Below the pieces are notes generated by a model that saw only the letters and a list, made by a program, of their open reading frames with translations, ran no database searches and was not told the DNA's origin. From Lewinellaceae bacterium (GTDB lineage: Bacteria; Bacteroidota; Bacteroidia; Chitinophagales; Saprospiraceae): a DNA stretch of 64,000 bases. Location of the stretch: contig JACJYN010000004.1 in NCBI GenBank assembly GCA_020636095.1, forward strand, positions 744,001 through 808,000, written 5' to 3'. This document shows, piece by piece, positions 23,757 through 32,356 of this stretch (position 1 is the first letter of the stretch; each line of letters begins with the position of its first letter). The position numbers and the translations under genes are program-made.

Positions 23757-25352
23757 ATGGCCTTAAAAGAACTCAATATATCTCCCGTTGGACGGGTTGA
23801 AGGCGACCTTGATGTCAAGGTTTATATGGAAAACGGAGTCGTCACCCGAGCCCATACCCAAGCCGCTATGTTTCGGGGCTTCGAGCAGATTCTGGCCGGG
23901 AAAGACCCCCAGGCGGGGCTGATCGTTACGCCACGGGCCTGCGGTATCTGTGGTGGTTCTCACCTTTACTGTGCTTCTTCTGCCCTGGATGTGGCCTGGC
24001 AAACCACTCTCCCACCCAATGCCTTACTACTCAGATCTATAGGGCAGGCTTCCGAAACGCTGCAAAGTATTCCTCGGTGGTTTTACGCCATTTTCGCAAC
24101 GGACATGGCCAATAAGAAGTTCGCCAACAAACCTCTCTACCAGGAGGTGGTGAAGCGCTTTGCCGCCTACGTCGGAACCTCCTTCCAGAAGGGGGTCACC
24201 GCCAGCGGCCGGCCGGTAGAGATTTACGCCTTGTTTGGCGGCCAATGGCCGCACTCCAGCTATATGGTTCCGGGTGGCGTCATGTGCGCGCCGACCCTGA
24301 AAGACATCACCCGCGCCCACGCCATTCTAAACCATTTTCGCAATGACTGGCTGGAGACCGTCTGGCTGGGCTGCTCTATCGAGCGCTATATGGAAATCCA
24401 GTCCTGGGATGATATGATGGAATGGCTGGAGGAGAACGAGTCGCACCGCAACAGCGACCTGGGCCTGTTTCTCCGCGCCGGCATAGAGTTCGGGCTGGAT
24501 AAATTCGGACAGGGAGTCGGCAAATTCCTGGCCTGGGGCACCTACCTCCACAAGGATATGTACAACAAGCCGACTATTGAAGGTAGAAACCCGGCCACTA
24601 TCAGCCCGTCCGGCTTCTTTGACGGCAAAAAATACTACGATGCCGACCAGAAAATGGTGGCAGAACACATCAAACACTCCTGGTTTACCGATCAGGAAGA
24701 CGGCCTGCATCCCTTCGATCAGCCGATCCCAACCCCGGCACTGGGCGCCACCAACCTGGAGCATTCCGACTTCAACGGCAAATACAGTTGGGCCAAAGCC
24801 CCTCGCTTCATGGGCTTTTCTGCCGAAACCGGCCCGCTGGCCAGAGTCATCATGGCCGCCAACCCGGCCAACAAAGAGCACCAGTTCCGGGACCCCTTGT
24901 TTGGAGACATCATGGCCAAAATGGGCCCGAGTGTCTTTACCCGAGTCCTGGCCCGCATGCACGAAGCCACGCGAATCTATCAGAAAATAGACGAATGGCT
25001 CCGGCAGATAGACCTGGATGGCGAGTTTTACATCAAACCAACGGAAAGGGACGGTATCGGCTGGGGCGCCACCGAAGCAGCCCGGGGGGCTTTAGCCCAC
25101 TGGATAGAAATAAAGAACGGTGTTATCGAAAACTACCAGATCATCGCCCCCACCACCTTTAATGTGGGGCCGAATGATAAGGATGGACAGCCCGGGCCAA
25201 TCGAATCCGCCCTGGAAGGCACCGAGATCGAAGATCCACACGACCCGGTCGAAGTGGGCATGGTTGCTCGTTCTTTCGACTCCTGCCTGGTTTGTACCGT
25301 GCACGCCCACGATAACAAAACCGGTAAGGAATTGGCAAAATTTAAGTTGTAA
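23757..25352 (+). CDS. hupL: [NiFe]-hydrogenase large (catalytic) subunit, group 2a
   Basis: A 531-residue subunit that binds the NiFe centre and splits H2. The L1 motif is RACGICGGSH (Cys62, Cys65, His69) after the family start ISPVGRVEGDLDVKV. The L2 motif near the C-terminus is DSCLVCTVH (Cys510, Cys513, His516), with Ser where most hydrogenases have Pro. A 15-residue tail (AHDNKTGKELAKFKL) after His516 would be removed by the protease encoded at 25466. All four Ni ligands are present, so the enzyme should be active. It pairs with one or both small subunits. In relatives this enzyme oxidises H2, even at trace levels and in air; the physiological role here is inferred. Confidence 0.95.
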   Translation: MALKELNISPVGRVEGDLDVKVYMENGVVTRAHTQAAMFRGFEQILAGKDPQAGLIVTPRACGICGGSHLYCASSALDVAWQTTLPPNALLLRSIGQASETLQSIPRWFYAIFATDMANKKFANKPLYQEVVKRFAAYVGTSFQKGVTASGRPVEIYALFGGQWPHSSYMVPGGVMCAPTLKDITRAHAILNHFRNDWLETVWLGCSIERYMEIQSWDDMMEWLEENESHRNSDLGLFLRAGIEFGLDKFGQGVGKFLAWGTYLHKDMYNKPTIEGRNPATISPSGFFDGKKYYDADQKMVAEHIKHSWFTDQEDGLHPFDQPIPTPALGATNLEHSDFNGKYSWAKAPRFMGFSAETGPLARVIMAANPANKEHQFRDPLFGDIMAKMGPSVFTRVLARMHEATRIYQKIDEWLRQIDLDGEFYIKPTERDGIGWGATEAARGALAHWIEIKNGVIENYQIIAPTTFNVGPNDKDGQPGPIESALEGTEIEDPHDPVEVGMVARSFDSCLVCTVHAHDNKTGKELAKFKL

Positions 25353-25389
25353 AATCTGATCTCCTGATAAATCTATGCCTTACAAAGAT

Positions 25390-25423
25390 AGGAGCCTGCC
25401 GGCCTTTGCTGCGGTAGGCTCCT
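25390..25423 (+). terminator. Hairpin between large-subunit and protease genes
   Basis: AGGAGCCTGCCG (25390-25401) pairs with CGGTAGGCTCCT (25412-25423), 11 of 12 bp, loop 10 nt. No T run follows, so it is more likely a partial terminator or mRNA-stabilising stem separating structural from maturation genes than a full stop. Confidence 0.45.
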
Positions 25424-25465
25424 GCCATTTAGCTTGTCCAGGATAAAAAAGCTACCTTTATAATT

Positions 25466-25966
25466 ATGGAAAGCACTCCTACAACTGCAACGGGTAAAAC
25501 CGCTATTTTGGGGTTCGGCAACCCCGTCCGTGCCGATGACGGGGTCGGTATTTATGTGGTGGAACAATTGAAACAGCAGATCGGCGAACCGGAGCATATC
25601 AGTATCTTCGATATGGGTACTTCCGCCTTTGAAGTCCTGTTTCAGTTAAAAGGCCATGAGCGCATCATACTGGTAGACGCCGTCATGAATACCGGCGAGC
25701 CAGTCGGTTCTGTTTTTAAGTTGCCGGCGTCGGAGGTGGAAGAACAAATCGAGGAAGACCCCCTGGTATTTTTACACAGCCTGAAGTGGAGCCAGGCTTT
25801 GTCCTACGCCCGGAAAATGCTGGGCGATGACTACCCGGAAAATATAGAGGTATATCTGATCGCCATAGAAAGCACCCGCTTCAATGTAGGTATGACGGAA
25901 GCGGCAAAGCAGGGAGGGGACAGAGTAGTGGCCCTGCTTGCTGAAGCATTGAATAACCCAAAATAA
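25466..25966 (+). CDS. hupD: Hydrogenase maturation endopeptidase (HyaD/HybD family)
   Basis: A 166-residue protease. The N-terminal GFGNPVRADDGVGIYVVEQL holds the first Ni-sensing acidic residues of the family (GxGNxxxxDDGxG). A second acidic residue follows in IFDMGTSAFE, and the LVDAV strand and the late ESTRFNVGMTEA region complete the fold. It recognises the nickel-loaded large subunit and cuts off its C-terminal peptide after the L2 histidine, which locks the metal site. Length is typical (about 160). It lies about 110 bp after hupL behind a hairpin, same strand. Confidence 0.92.
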   Translation: MESTPTTATGKTAILGFGNPVRADDGVGIYVVEQLKQQIGEPEHISIFDMGTSAFEVLFQLKGHERIILVDAVMNTGEPVGSVFKLPASEVEEQIEEDPLVFLHSLKWSQALSYARKMLGDDYPENIEVYLIAIESTRFNVGMTEAAKQGGDRVVALLAEALNNPK

Positions 25967-25974
25967 CGGCCAGC

Positions 25975-26334
25975 ATGTTTATTCCACCCAGCCATATCAA
26001 ACAGGCAACTGAAAGGCCCACCAGCCAGGTAGCCCTGAAATCCTCGCACCTATACCTGGCTGCCGAGCTGGTTTCGAAGGCCTTCGGCGAAGACAAAAAC
26101 GTCTACGTCATTTACTATCCGGAACCCAGAACCCTGATGATCGCCCCGGCGACTGACGAGACGTTCAAAACGATACACAAAGCAGAACAACAAATACTGA
26201 AGGACCGCAACCTTCGGGGGGACAAAACGATAGCCCTGCACACCATTTTGATCGACCATCAGTTGAACAATAGCGACCGGGCCCTTGAATACGAATTACA
26301 ACCCGCACTGGGTATCTTAAAAGTCAATTTATAG
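25975..26334 (+). CDS. Unknown 119-residue protein in the hydrogenase operon
   Basis: A small soluble protein 8 bp after hupD and 3 bp before the TPR-like gene, so it is translated as part of the operon. It starts FIPPSHIKQATERPTSQVAL and has an alpha/beta pattern (SSHLYLAAELVSKAF, NVYVIYYPEPRTLMIAP, LHTILIDHQLNN, LQPALGILKVNL). It contains three histidines and no Cys. I do not recognise it. Position suggests a role in assembly or electron transfer of the group 2a enzyme; such operons carry several poorly described accessory genes. No function is assigned. Confidence 0.75.
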   Translation: MFIPPSHIKQATERPTSQVALKSSHLYLAAELVSKAFGEDKNVYVIYYPEPRTLMIAPATDETFKTIHKAEQQILKDRNLRGDKTIALHTILIDHQLNNSDRALEYELQPALGILKVNL

Positions 26335-26337
26335 AAG

Positions 26338-27876
26338 ATGACGAAAATGGTTTCCATTTTTACAGCAAACGGCTATATCCATGCCGTGGGACAGGCGCTT
26401 CAGGCGGAGTATGGGCTTTCAGATCTGGTTGCCGTACAGGATTCCTCTCAGGCCGCCCCCCTGGCCAGTGGGAACAGCCTGATCGTAGATTCCCGAGGAA
26501 TCCTTCAACCGATCGACTGGCACAATACCAGCCCTCCCTATCTGCTTTCCAGCCCCCTTCCCTTTCGGAAAGAAACGCTGCTGGGGCTAATTTTCAGCCA
26601 GCTAGACAATGGAGAAAAAGCCTGGTTTTACCTGGAGGATCAGCCGTCGCTGCAATTCGATATCGGGATTATGAACCGCCTCCGGCATGGTTTGCAGATC
26701 AGGTTGGCGGAATTCACCGAAATACGGGATTCATCTGGCCAACAGCCAGATTTTGAACGCTATCGCATTCAGCACAATGCAGCCATTATGCGGCATTATG
26801 GGTATCTGGACAAAGAAGCCGGCTTCCAGATGGTGGAAAAATATTACCAGCAAGCCCTCGAAAGTGCACCCAATGCCGAATACAGGGCCTTTACCGCCAA
26901 ACATTACGCCACGCTGCTATTGGATGGAGGAGCCTTGCCCATGGCTGAGAACGTTCTGGAGAACAATATCCGGGAGGCCATTTCCGATGATGCAAAATAT
27001 GGATTGAAGGCAGTTTTGTCCAATGTATGGATGAAACAGCTAGCCGTTCCCTACGATCCGGCCTTACTGGCGAAGCTGAAAGATACCTTATGGGAAGCCC
27101 TTCAATTTTTTGAAGCCAACGGCCGAAAGGCCGAAGCGGCCTTGTTGCTCATGGATGCTGCCCAAATCGCCAATATTTCCCAAAGTTTTGCCGAAGCACT
27201 GGGGTACATCACCAGAGCTATCCGGATTTTTACCGAGGAAGGGCTGGAAGAGTTGGCGGGCAATGCCTTTCTGGGAAAAGGAACCTTGCTCTACACCTGG
27301 GCGCAAAACGGTAACCCCCAGTTTTACAAACCCGCCATCGAAAGTTATCAGCAAGCGCTGAAAGTCTTCCGCCAGGACGTTGCCCCTGATGTCTTTGCCG
27401 ATATTCACCACAACCTGGCGGTTCTGTACTCGGAAATGCCCGCCGACAACAAAAAGCGGGGAATCTGGGCCGGCGTGGCTTCGGCTTCTTTTCAGGAAGC
27501 TTTAAATTTTTACACCAAAGAACAGTACCCTTATGAATACGGTATGATCTGCAACAACTTTGGAAACGCACTGACCAAGTTCCCCCTTGCTGTTCATTCC
27601 GACAATTACGAAAAATCGTTGTATTATTACCAGGAAGCGCTGAGTGTCCGTACACCACAATACCCTTATGAGCGGGCCATCACCCTGCTCAATTTTCTGG
27701 AAGCCAGCTGGAATGTCAGCAACCACAGCGAAGCCTTCAACCGGGAACGCTACGAAGATATGGTAGCCAAAGCCCAGGAAGTAAAAACCCTGGAAGTGGA
27801 CGCGGAAATGCTGCGGGAAGCGGATAACCACCTAGAGATGCTTGAACAACTTAAACAGGTAGCCGAAAAAGCTTAG
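26338..27876 (+). CDS. TPR-like protein of the hydrogenase operon
   Basis: A 512-residue soluble protein. Residues about 1-130 form an alpha/beta region without clear match (begins KMVSIFTANGYIHAVGQALQ). From about 150 the chain is helical with tetratricopeptide-like pairs: AAIMRHYGYLDKEAGFQMVE, YRAFTAKHYATLLLDGG, ADIHHNLAVLYSEMP, EYGMICNNFGNALTKFP and SLYYYQEALSV. Such scaffolds bind other proteins. It lies 3 bp after the unknown gene and 4 bp before hypA. The context suggests a maturation or targeting partner of the hydrogenase; TPR-type genes have been noted beside other group 2a hydrogenases, but the role here is inference. Confidence 0.75.
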   Translation: MTKMVSIFTANGYIHAVGQALQAEYGLSDLVAVQDSSQAAPLASGNSLIVDSRGILQPIDWHNTSPPYLLSSPLPFRKETLLGLIFSQLDNGEKAWFYLEDQPSLQFDIGIMNRLRHGLQIRLAEFTEIRDSSGQQPDFERYRIQHNAAIMRHYGYLDKEAGFQMVEKYYQQALESAPNAEYRAFTAKHYATLLLDGGALPMAENVLENNIREAISDDAKYGLKAVLSNVWMKQLAVPYDPALLAKLKDTLWEALQFFEANGRKAEAALLLMDAAQIANISQSFAEALGYITRAIRIFTEEGLEELAGNAFLGKGTLLYTWAQNGNPQFYKPAIESYQQALKVFRQDVAPDVFADIHHNLAVLYSEMPADNKKRGIWAGVASASFQEALNFYTKEQYPYEYGMICNNFGNALTKFPLAVHSDNYEKSLYYYQEALSVRTPQYPYERAITLLNFLEASWNVSNHSEAFNRERYEDMVAKAQEVKTLEVDAEMLREADNHLEMLEQLKQVAEKA

Positions 27877-27880
27877 CCTT

Positions 27881-28225
27881 ATGCATGAAATCTCACTGGC
27901 GAGGAGTATTCTGAATACGCTGGAAGCTGAATTTTCCAGCGAACAACTGGGCCAACTTACGGAAATTGGACTAAAAGTAGGCCTGTTATCCAATGTGGAA
28001 CCAGCTCTTATGCAAAATGCTTTTGAGGCGGTTACCACCACTGAGAATCGGTTCCAGCAGGCCGTGCTCAAAATTGAAACGGTCCCAATCGTTATTTACT
28101 GCGAGGCCTGCGACGCCCGTTCCACTATTGCCAACTATAAGTTTGCCTGCAGCAGTTGCGGCCAGCCCAACAATAATATAGTCAGCGGGACCGAGTTGTT
28201 GATCCATCAGGTTCGTTTCGAATAA
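27881..28225 (+). CDS. hypA: HypA, nickel-binding maturation protein
   Basis: A 114-residue protein starting MHEISLARSIL; His2 is the conserved nickel ligand. The zinc site is made by two CxxC pairs (Cys74/Cys77 in CEAC and Cys90/Cys93 in CSSC). HypA delivers nickel to the large subunit together with HypB. Length matches the family (about 115). The gene starts 4 bp after the TPR-like gene. Its stop codon is followed at once by a palindromic element that separates it from hypB. Confidence 0.95.
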   Translation: MHEISLARSILNTLEAEFSSEQLGQLTEIGLKVGLLSNVEPALMQNAFEAVTTTENRFQQAVLKIETVPIVIYCEACDARSTIANYKFACSSCGQPNNNIVSGTELLIHQVRFE

Positions 28226-28396
28226 CTTAGTACTCTGTTAAATAAATATCTTATGCTTCTGGCCGTGCCTTTTCGCCCTACTCTTCGTCCCGTCCTCGCC
28301 TTGATAGCTAAGGCTATCAGGCTCCGGGCGCTCCTCGATTAGAACGAAAATCCATCGCCCAGAAACGACAATTTACTTATTTAACAGAGTACTTAG
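28226..28396. repeat. Palindromic MITE-like element between hypA and hypB (copy A)
   Basis: The ends are inverted repeats: CTTAGTACTCTGTTAAATAA at 28226-28245 against the complement of 28377-28396, with AGTACTCTGTTAAATAA exact over 17 nt. The whole 171 bp can fold back imperfectly: TTCTGGCCGTGCCTTTTCG near the left end mirrors the complement of the right arm. The centre GATAGCTAAGGCTATC (28303-28318 region) is itself a hairpin. It has no coding capacity. A sister element lies at 35026-35228. Confidence 0.75.
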
Positions 28397-28453
28397 AAAT
28401 GTGATATATTTAAGGATATATTTCCATCATACGAATTAACACCTCACTGAAAT

Positions 28454-29179
28454 ATGGACAAGGCAGCAAAATCTTCCAAAACTGCAAGAGGAACCGTCGC
28501 CTGTGACAATACGACCCTGCATCTTCTCAAGGCCAACGACTTTGTAGCGGAGAGCATTCGGAAACGCATGGCGGAGAACAATATTATGCTCATCAATATC
28601 ACTTCATCGGCGGGAAGTGGCAAAACGACCCTGCTTCAGGAAACAGCCCGGCGCATCAGTGGCAAGGTAAAAATGAAAATACTGGTTGGCGACCTGGAGA
28701 CCGAAAGAGACGCCGATCGGCTTCGGCAAACCGGCGTCGATGCCCTGCAGATCGTCACCGGCGGAATTTGTCACCTGGAGGCTCAAATGATCTGGCAAGC
28801 GATGGAAAGCCTGAACCTGGACGGCGTTGAGCTGCTGATCGTTGAAAACGTCGGCAACCTGGTTTGCCCGGCCTCATTCGACCTGGGTGAGGACTACCGC
28901 GTGACCCTCCTTGCCACCACAGAGGGGGACGATAAGCCCAAAAAGTACCCTCGTATGTTTCTGACCAGTGAGCTGATGCTGGTGTCCAAATCAGATCTGT
29001 TGCCCTACCTGCCCTTCTCCGTCGAAGCGGTAGTGGCCGATGCCCGGGATGTCAACCCCAATATTGACGTAATGCAAATTTCCAGCACCACCGGCGAAGG
29101 TATCGATCAATGGTGCAACTGGTTGCTGGATAAGGTCAAAGAAAAACAAGAGGCGGCTAATGTAGTGGCAGCTCAATAA
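28454..29179 (+). CDS. hypB: HypB, GTPase for nickel insertion
   Basis: A 241-residue SIMIBI-class GTPase. The P-loop is SSAGSGKTT (Lys57), slightly different from the common GSPGSGKT. The metal-site text GGICHLEAQM corresponds to the GCHLDAxM motif with the conserved Cys and His. LLIVENVGNLVCPASFDLGE and SKSDLLPYL (base recognition, normally NKxDL) follow. No N-terminal His-rich nickel store is present. HypB uses GTP hydrolysis to release nickel to HypA and the large subunit. It is separated from hypA by the MITE-like element, behind which a duplicated GATATATTT (28403-28411, 28415-28423) might provide a new promoter. Confidence 0.93.
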   Translation: MDKAAKSSKTARGTVACDNTTLHLLKANDFVAESIRKRMAENNIMLINITSSAGSGKTTLLQETARRISGKVKMKILVGDLETERDADRLRQTGVDALQIVTGGICHLEAQMIWQAMESLNLDGVELLIVENVGNLVCPASFDLGEDYRVTLLATTEGDDKPKKYPRMFLTSELMLVSKSDLLPYLPFSVEAVVADARDVNPNIDVMQISSTTGEGIDQWCNWLLDKVKEKQEAANVVAAQ

Positions 29180-29194
29180 CAAAAACAAGCAATC

Positions 29195-29485
29195 ATGTGT
29201 TTAGCAATTCCCGGTAAGATCAAGTCTATAGAAAGCCAGTACGGCGGCCTGGTGCGCATGGCAAAAGTGGCGTTCGGCGGCATCGTCAAAGAAGCCAGCC
29301 TGGAAATGGTACCTCATGCCAAAGAGGGCGATTTCGTCCTGGTTCACGTCGGCGTGGCCATCAGTATAGTAGACGAAGAAGAAGCGCAAAAGACCTTCCG
29401 GTATCTCGAAGAAATCGGGGAACTGGAAGAACTGCGCGAGATCAATGATTATCTGCCAGACAGGAAGGCCCAAGGAGCAGAATAA
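29195..29485 (+). CDS. hypC: HypC, Fe(CN)2CO chaperone
   Basis: A 96-residue protein starting MCLAIPGKI; the essential Cys2 that carries iron and contacts the large subunit is in place. The middle HVGVAISIVDEEEAQKTF is the family's second conserved block. HypC works with HypD, on which the iron receives its cyanide ligands from HypE/HypF products; the genes for the latter two are not in this window. Length is typical. It lies 15 bp after hypB and 10 bp before hypD. Confidence 0.95.
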   Translation: MCLAIPGKIKSIESQYGGLVRMAKVAFGGIVKEASLEMVPHAKEGDFVLVHVGVAISIVDEEEAQKTFRYLEEIGELEELREINDYLPDRKAQGAE

Positions 29486-29495
29486 ACCAAATACC

Positions 29496-30608
29496 ATGAA
29501 ATTCTTAAGCGAATATAGAGATCCCGAATTAGCGGAGAAGTATCTGGAGCAGATCCAAAAAACCGTCACCCGGCCGTGGACGATCATGGAGGTATGCGGC
29601 GGGCAGACCCACAGCCTGGTCAAGAACGGTATTCTGAATATGCTACCCAAAGAGGTGCGCATGGTGCACGGCCCGGGGTGCCCGGTATGTGTAACGCCCC
29701 TGAACCTGATCGACAAAGCCATCTTCCTGGCGGAAGAAAAAGGAGTGATCCTGTGTTCATTCGGCGATATGCTAAGAGTACCCGGTTCAGAGAAGAGCCT
29801 GTTGGCCGCCAAAGCGAACGGCGCGGATATCCGCATCCTGTATTCCCCCCTGGAAGCGGTCAAAATAGCCCGGGAAAACCCCGACAGAGAGGTCGTTTTC
29901 TTTGCTGTTGGCTTTGAGACCACCGCTCCGGCCAATGCGCTTTCGGTGATCCATGCCCATAGGCTGGAGTTGCCCAATTATTCCATCCTCGCGTCCCATG
30001 TGCTGGTGCCTCCTGCCATCGAGGCCGTTATGGAAGACGAGGAAAGCCAGATCCAGGCCTTTCTGGCAGCCGGCCATGTGTGCACCATTATGGGCATCCT
30101 GGAATACTACCCGCTGGTAGAACGCTTCAAAGTACCCATCGTAGTTACCGGTTTCGAACCGGTCGACCTGCTGCAGGGCATCCTGATGGCGGTCCGCCAA
30201 CTGGAGAACGGAGAAGCAAAAGTGGAAAACCAATATGCACGAATGGTGCGGGAAGAAGGCAACCCCAAAGCCCAGGAGGCTATCTACGAAGTGTTTGAGG
30301 TGACGGACCGGCTGTGGCGGGGCATGGAGGTCATTCCGATGAGCGGTTATGAAGTCAAGGAAAAATACGCCGCTTATGACGCCAAGCGGAAGTTCAATGT
30401 CAATATCGCCGAAGCGCCGGAAAATAAGGAATGCATTGCCGGAGAGATCATGAAGGGCATCAAAAAGCCCTTTGACTGTCCTCATTTCGGTAAAAAGTGC
30501 AAACCGGAAAATCCGCTGGGCGCGCCAATGGTCAGTTCGGAAGGCGCCTGCGCCGCCTATTACCACTTTTCGGGCATTATCAATGAATCGGAATTGCAAG
30601 GAACATGA
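29496..30608 (+). CDS. hypD: HypD, iron-sulphur scaffold for Fe(CN)2CO assembly
   Basis: A 370-residue protein. The ATG at 29496 (MKFLSEYRDPELAEKYL) is chosen over an upstream in-frame start that overlaps hypC. Family motifs: EVCGGQTH, GPGCPVCVTP, CSFGDMLRVPG, and the C-terminal cysteines (CIAGEI, DCPHFGKKCKPENP, EGACAAYYHF) that hold a [4Fe-4S] cluster. HypD receives cyanide, builds the Fe centre with HypC and hands it to the large subunit. It overlaps hypX by 4 bp (ATGA), so translation is coupled. Confidence 0.95.
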   Translation: MKFLSEYRDPELAEKYLEQIQKTVTRPWTIMEVCGGQTHSLVKNGILNMLPKEVRMVHGPGCPVCVTPLNLIDKAIFLAEEKGVILCSFGDMLRVPGSEKSLLAAKANGADIRILYSPLEAVKIARENPDREVVFFAVGFETTAPANALSVIHAHRLELPNYSILASHVLVPPAIEAVMEDEESQIQAFLAAGHVCTIMGILEYYPLVERFKVPIVVTGFEPVDLLQGILMAVRQLENGEAKVENQYARMVREEGNPKAQEAIYEVFEVTDRLWRGMEVIPMSGYEVKEKYAAYDAKRKFNVNIAEAPENKECIAGEIMKGIKKPFDCPHFGKKCKPENPLGAPMVSSEGACAAYYHFSGIINESELQGT

Positions 30609-32350
30609 AAATCCTCTTTCTCACATCCGCCTTCAACGGTATGGCCCAGCGGGCCTGGATAGAGCTCGACCGCCTCAACCATCAGGTGAGGGTGCAGATC
30701 GCTACCAACCCCGCCGCTATGGAAGCCGCGGTAGAGGAGTTTCAACCGGAGTTGATCATCGCCCCCTACCTCAAAAAGAAAATCCCAGAGAACATCTGGA
30801 AAAAGAACGTGTGCCTGATCATCCACCCCGGCGTCAAAGGTGACCGGGGCGCCAGTTCCCTGGATTGGGCCATTCTGAATAATGAAAAGCAATGGGGGGT
30901 GTCCATCCTTCAGGCAGCCGATAAAATGGACGGCGGCGCTATTTGGGCAACCCAAACGTTTCCCATGCGCCCTGTCAGCAAGGCTTGCCTGTACCGCCAC
31001 GAAGTAACGCAGGCCGCTATGGCCGGGCTGCTCGAGGCTTTGGCTCATTTTGAAAAAAAAGATTTTCAACCGGAACCGCTGGATTACGCCCGCCCGGATG
31101 TGGCCGGCCAATGGAACCGCAGCACCCGTCCGGAAGATTTCCGGTTTTCCTGGCAGGAGGATGCCGCCGCCATTCTGACAAAAGTTCGCGCTGCCGATAG
31201 CAGCCCGGGGGCGCCGATCCAGCTTTTCGGTAAACAATACTTCGCCTTTGGCGGCCATCTGGAAGAAAAACTACGGGGAAAACCGGGAGAAGTACTCGCG
31301 CAACGCGATGAAGCCATTTGCATTGCCTGCGGCGATAAAGCCGTTTGGTTCTCCCAGTTAAGAGAAGCCACCGAAGGCGCCATCAAATTGCCGGCTACCC
31401 TGGCGCTGGGCGATGTCGCCGATACCATTCCAGCGGATACCTTGAGCCCATTTGAAGCAACCGAAACCGCCACTTTCCGGGAGATCTGGTATGAGGAAAA
31501 ACAGGACGTGGGATACCTTCATTTCGATTTCTACAACGGCGCTATGAACACCGGCCAGTGCCGGCGCCTGCAAGAAGCCTTCGCCCTTGCCAAACAACGC
31601 CCGGTGAAGGCCATCGTTTTGATGGGCGGCCAGGATGTGTGGTCCAATGGCATCCACCTGAACGTGATCGAGCAAAGCGAGAACCCTGCCCATGAATCGT
31701 GGGCCAATATCAACGCCATTGATGACCTTATCCTGGAGATTATCCAGTCTCCCGGCCACTATATCATTTCCGCCCTGCAGGGTAATGCCGGCGCCGGCGG
31801 AGTGCCGCTGGCCCTGGCGGCTGACAAAGTACTGGCACGGGAGGGTATTGTGCTCAACCCTCATACCCGAACCATGGGCCTGTATGGGTCGGAGTACTGG
31901 ACCTACTTGCTGCCGAAGCGAATCGGGACGGAAAAAGCGCGCCAATTTACCGAGCAATGCCTGCCCTGGGGTACAGCGGTCGCCAAAGAGATCGGCCTGC
32001 TCGACGATGCATTAGGGGAAACAGCCGCCGAGTTCCGGGAAAAAGTAAAAGAAACTGCCCGGGAAATCACCAGGCTTCCCTACTTCGATAAATTACTGAT
32101 GGCCAAACGTTTTCAGCGCAGGAAGGACGAGGCATTCAAGCCTCTGGCCAGCTACCGGCAGGAAGAACTGGAACAGATGCGAAAAAACTTCTTCGAAAAC
32201 GACCAGGATTATGACTACAAGCGATACTGCTTTGTGCATAAGGCCGACGATCCTTCTAAAGAGCAGTTAGTTGAAGGCAAGGAATGGTATAGCAGCCGCA
32301 GGAAGATCTACCGTCGGCGAAAATGGGAATCGATTGATTATGAAAATTAA
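30605..32350 (+). CDS. hypX: HypX/HoxX, CO-ligand synthase
   Basis: A 581-residue two-domain protein. Residues about 1-260 resemble formyltransferases that use formyl-tetrahydrofolate (LIIHPGVKGDRGASSLDWAI). Residues about 300-520 are enoyl-CoA hydratase-like (VLMGGQDVWSNGIHLNVIE, LQGNAGAGGVPLALAADKVL, RTMGLYGSEYWTYLLP). In the studied enzyme formyl-CoA made by the first half is converted to CO by the second, supplying the active-site carbonyl in air. Its presence therefore points to hydrogenase assembly under oxic conditions. It starts within the end of hypD (ATGA). It stops at 32350, with the next gene in the same frame. Confidence 0.92.
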   Translation: MKILFLTSAFNGMAQRAWIELDRLNHQVRVQIATNPAAMEAAVEEFQPELIIAPYLKKKIPENIWKKNVCLIIHPGVKGDRGASSLDWAILNNEKQWGVSILQAADKMDGGAIWATQTFPMRPVSKACLYRHEVTQAAMAGLLEALAHFEKKDFQPEPLDYARPDVAGQWNRSTRPEDFRFSWQEDAAAILTKVRAADSSPGAPIQLFGKQYFAFGGHLEEKLRGKPGEVLAQRDEAICIACGDKAVWFSQLREATEGAIKLPATLALGDVADTIPADTLSPFEATETATFREIWYEEKQDVGYLHFDFYNGAMNTGQCRRLQEAFALAKQRPVKAIVLMGGQDVWSNGIHLNVIEQSENPAHESWANINAIDDLILEIIQSPGHYIISALQGNAGAGGVPLALAADKVLAREGIVLNPHTRTMGLYGSEYWTYLLPKRIGTEKARQFTEQCLPWGTAVAKEIGLLDDALGETAAEFREKVKETAREITRLPYFDKLLMAKRFQRRKDEAFKPLASYRQEELEQMRKNFFENDQDYDYKRYCFVHKADDPSKEQLVEGKEWYSSRRKIYRRRKWESIDYEN

Positions 32351-32356
32351 TTATTC

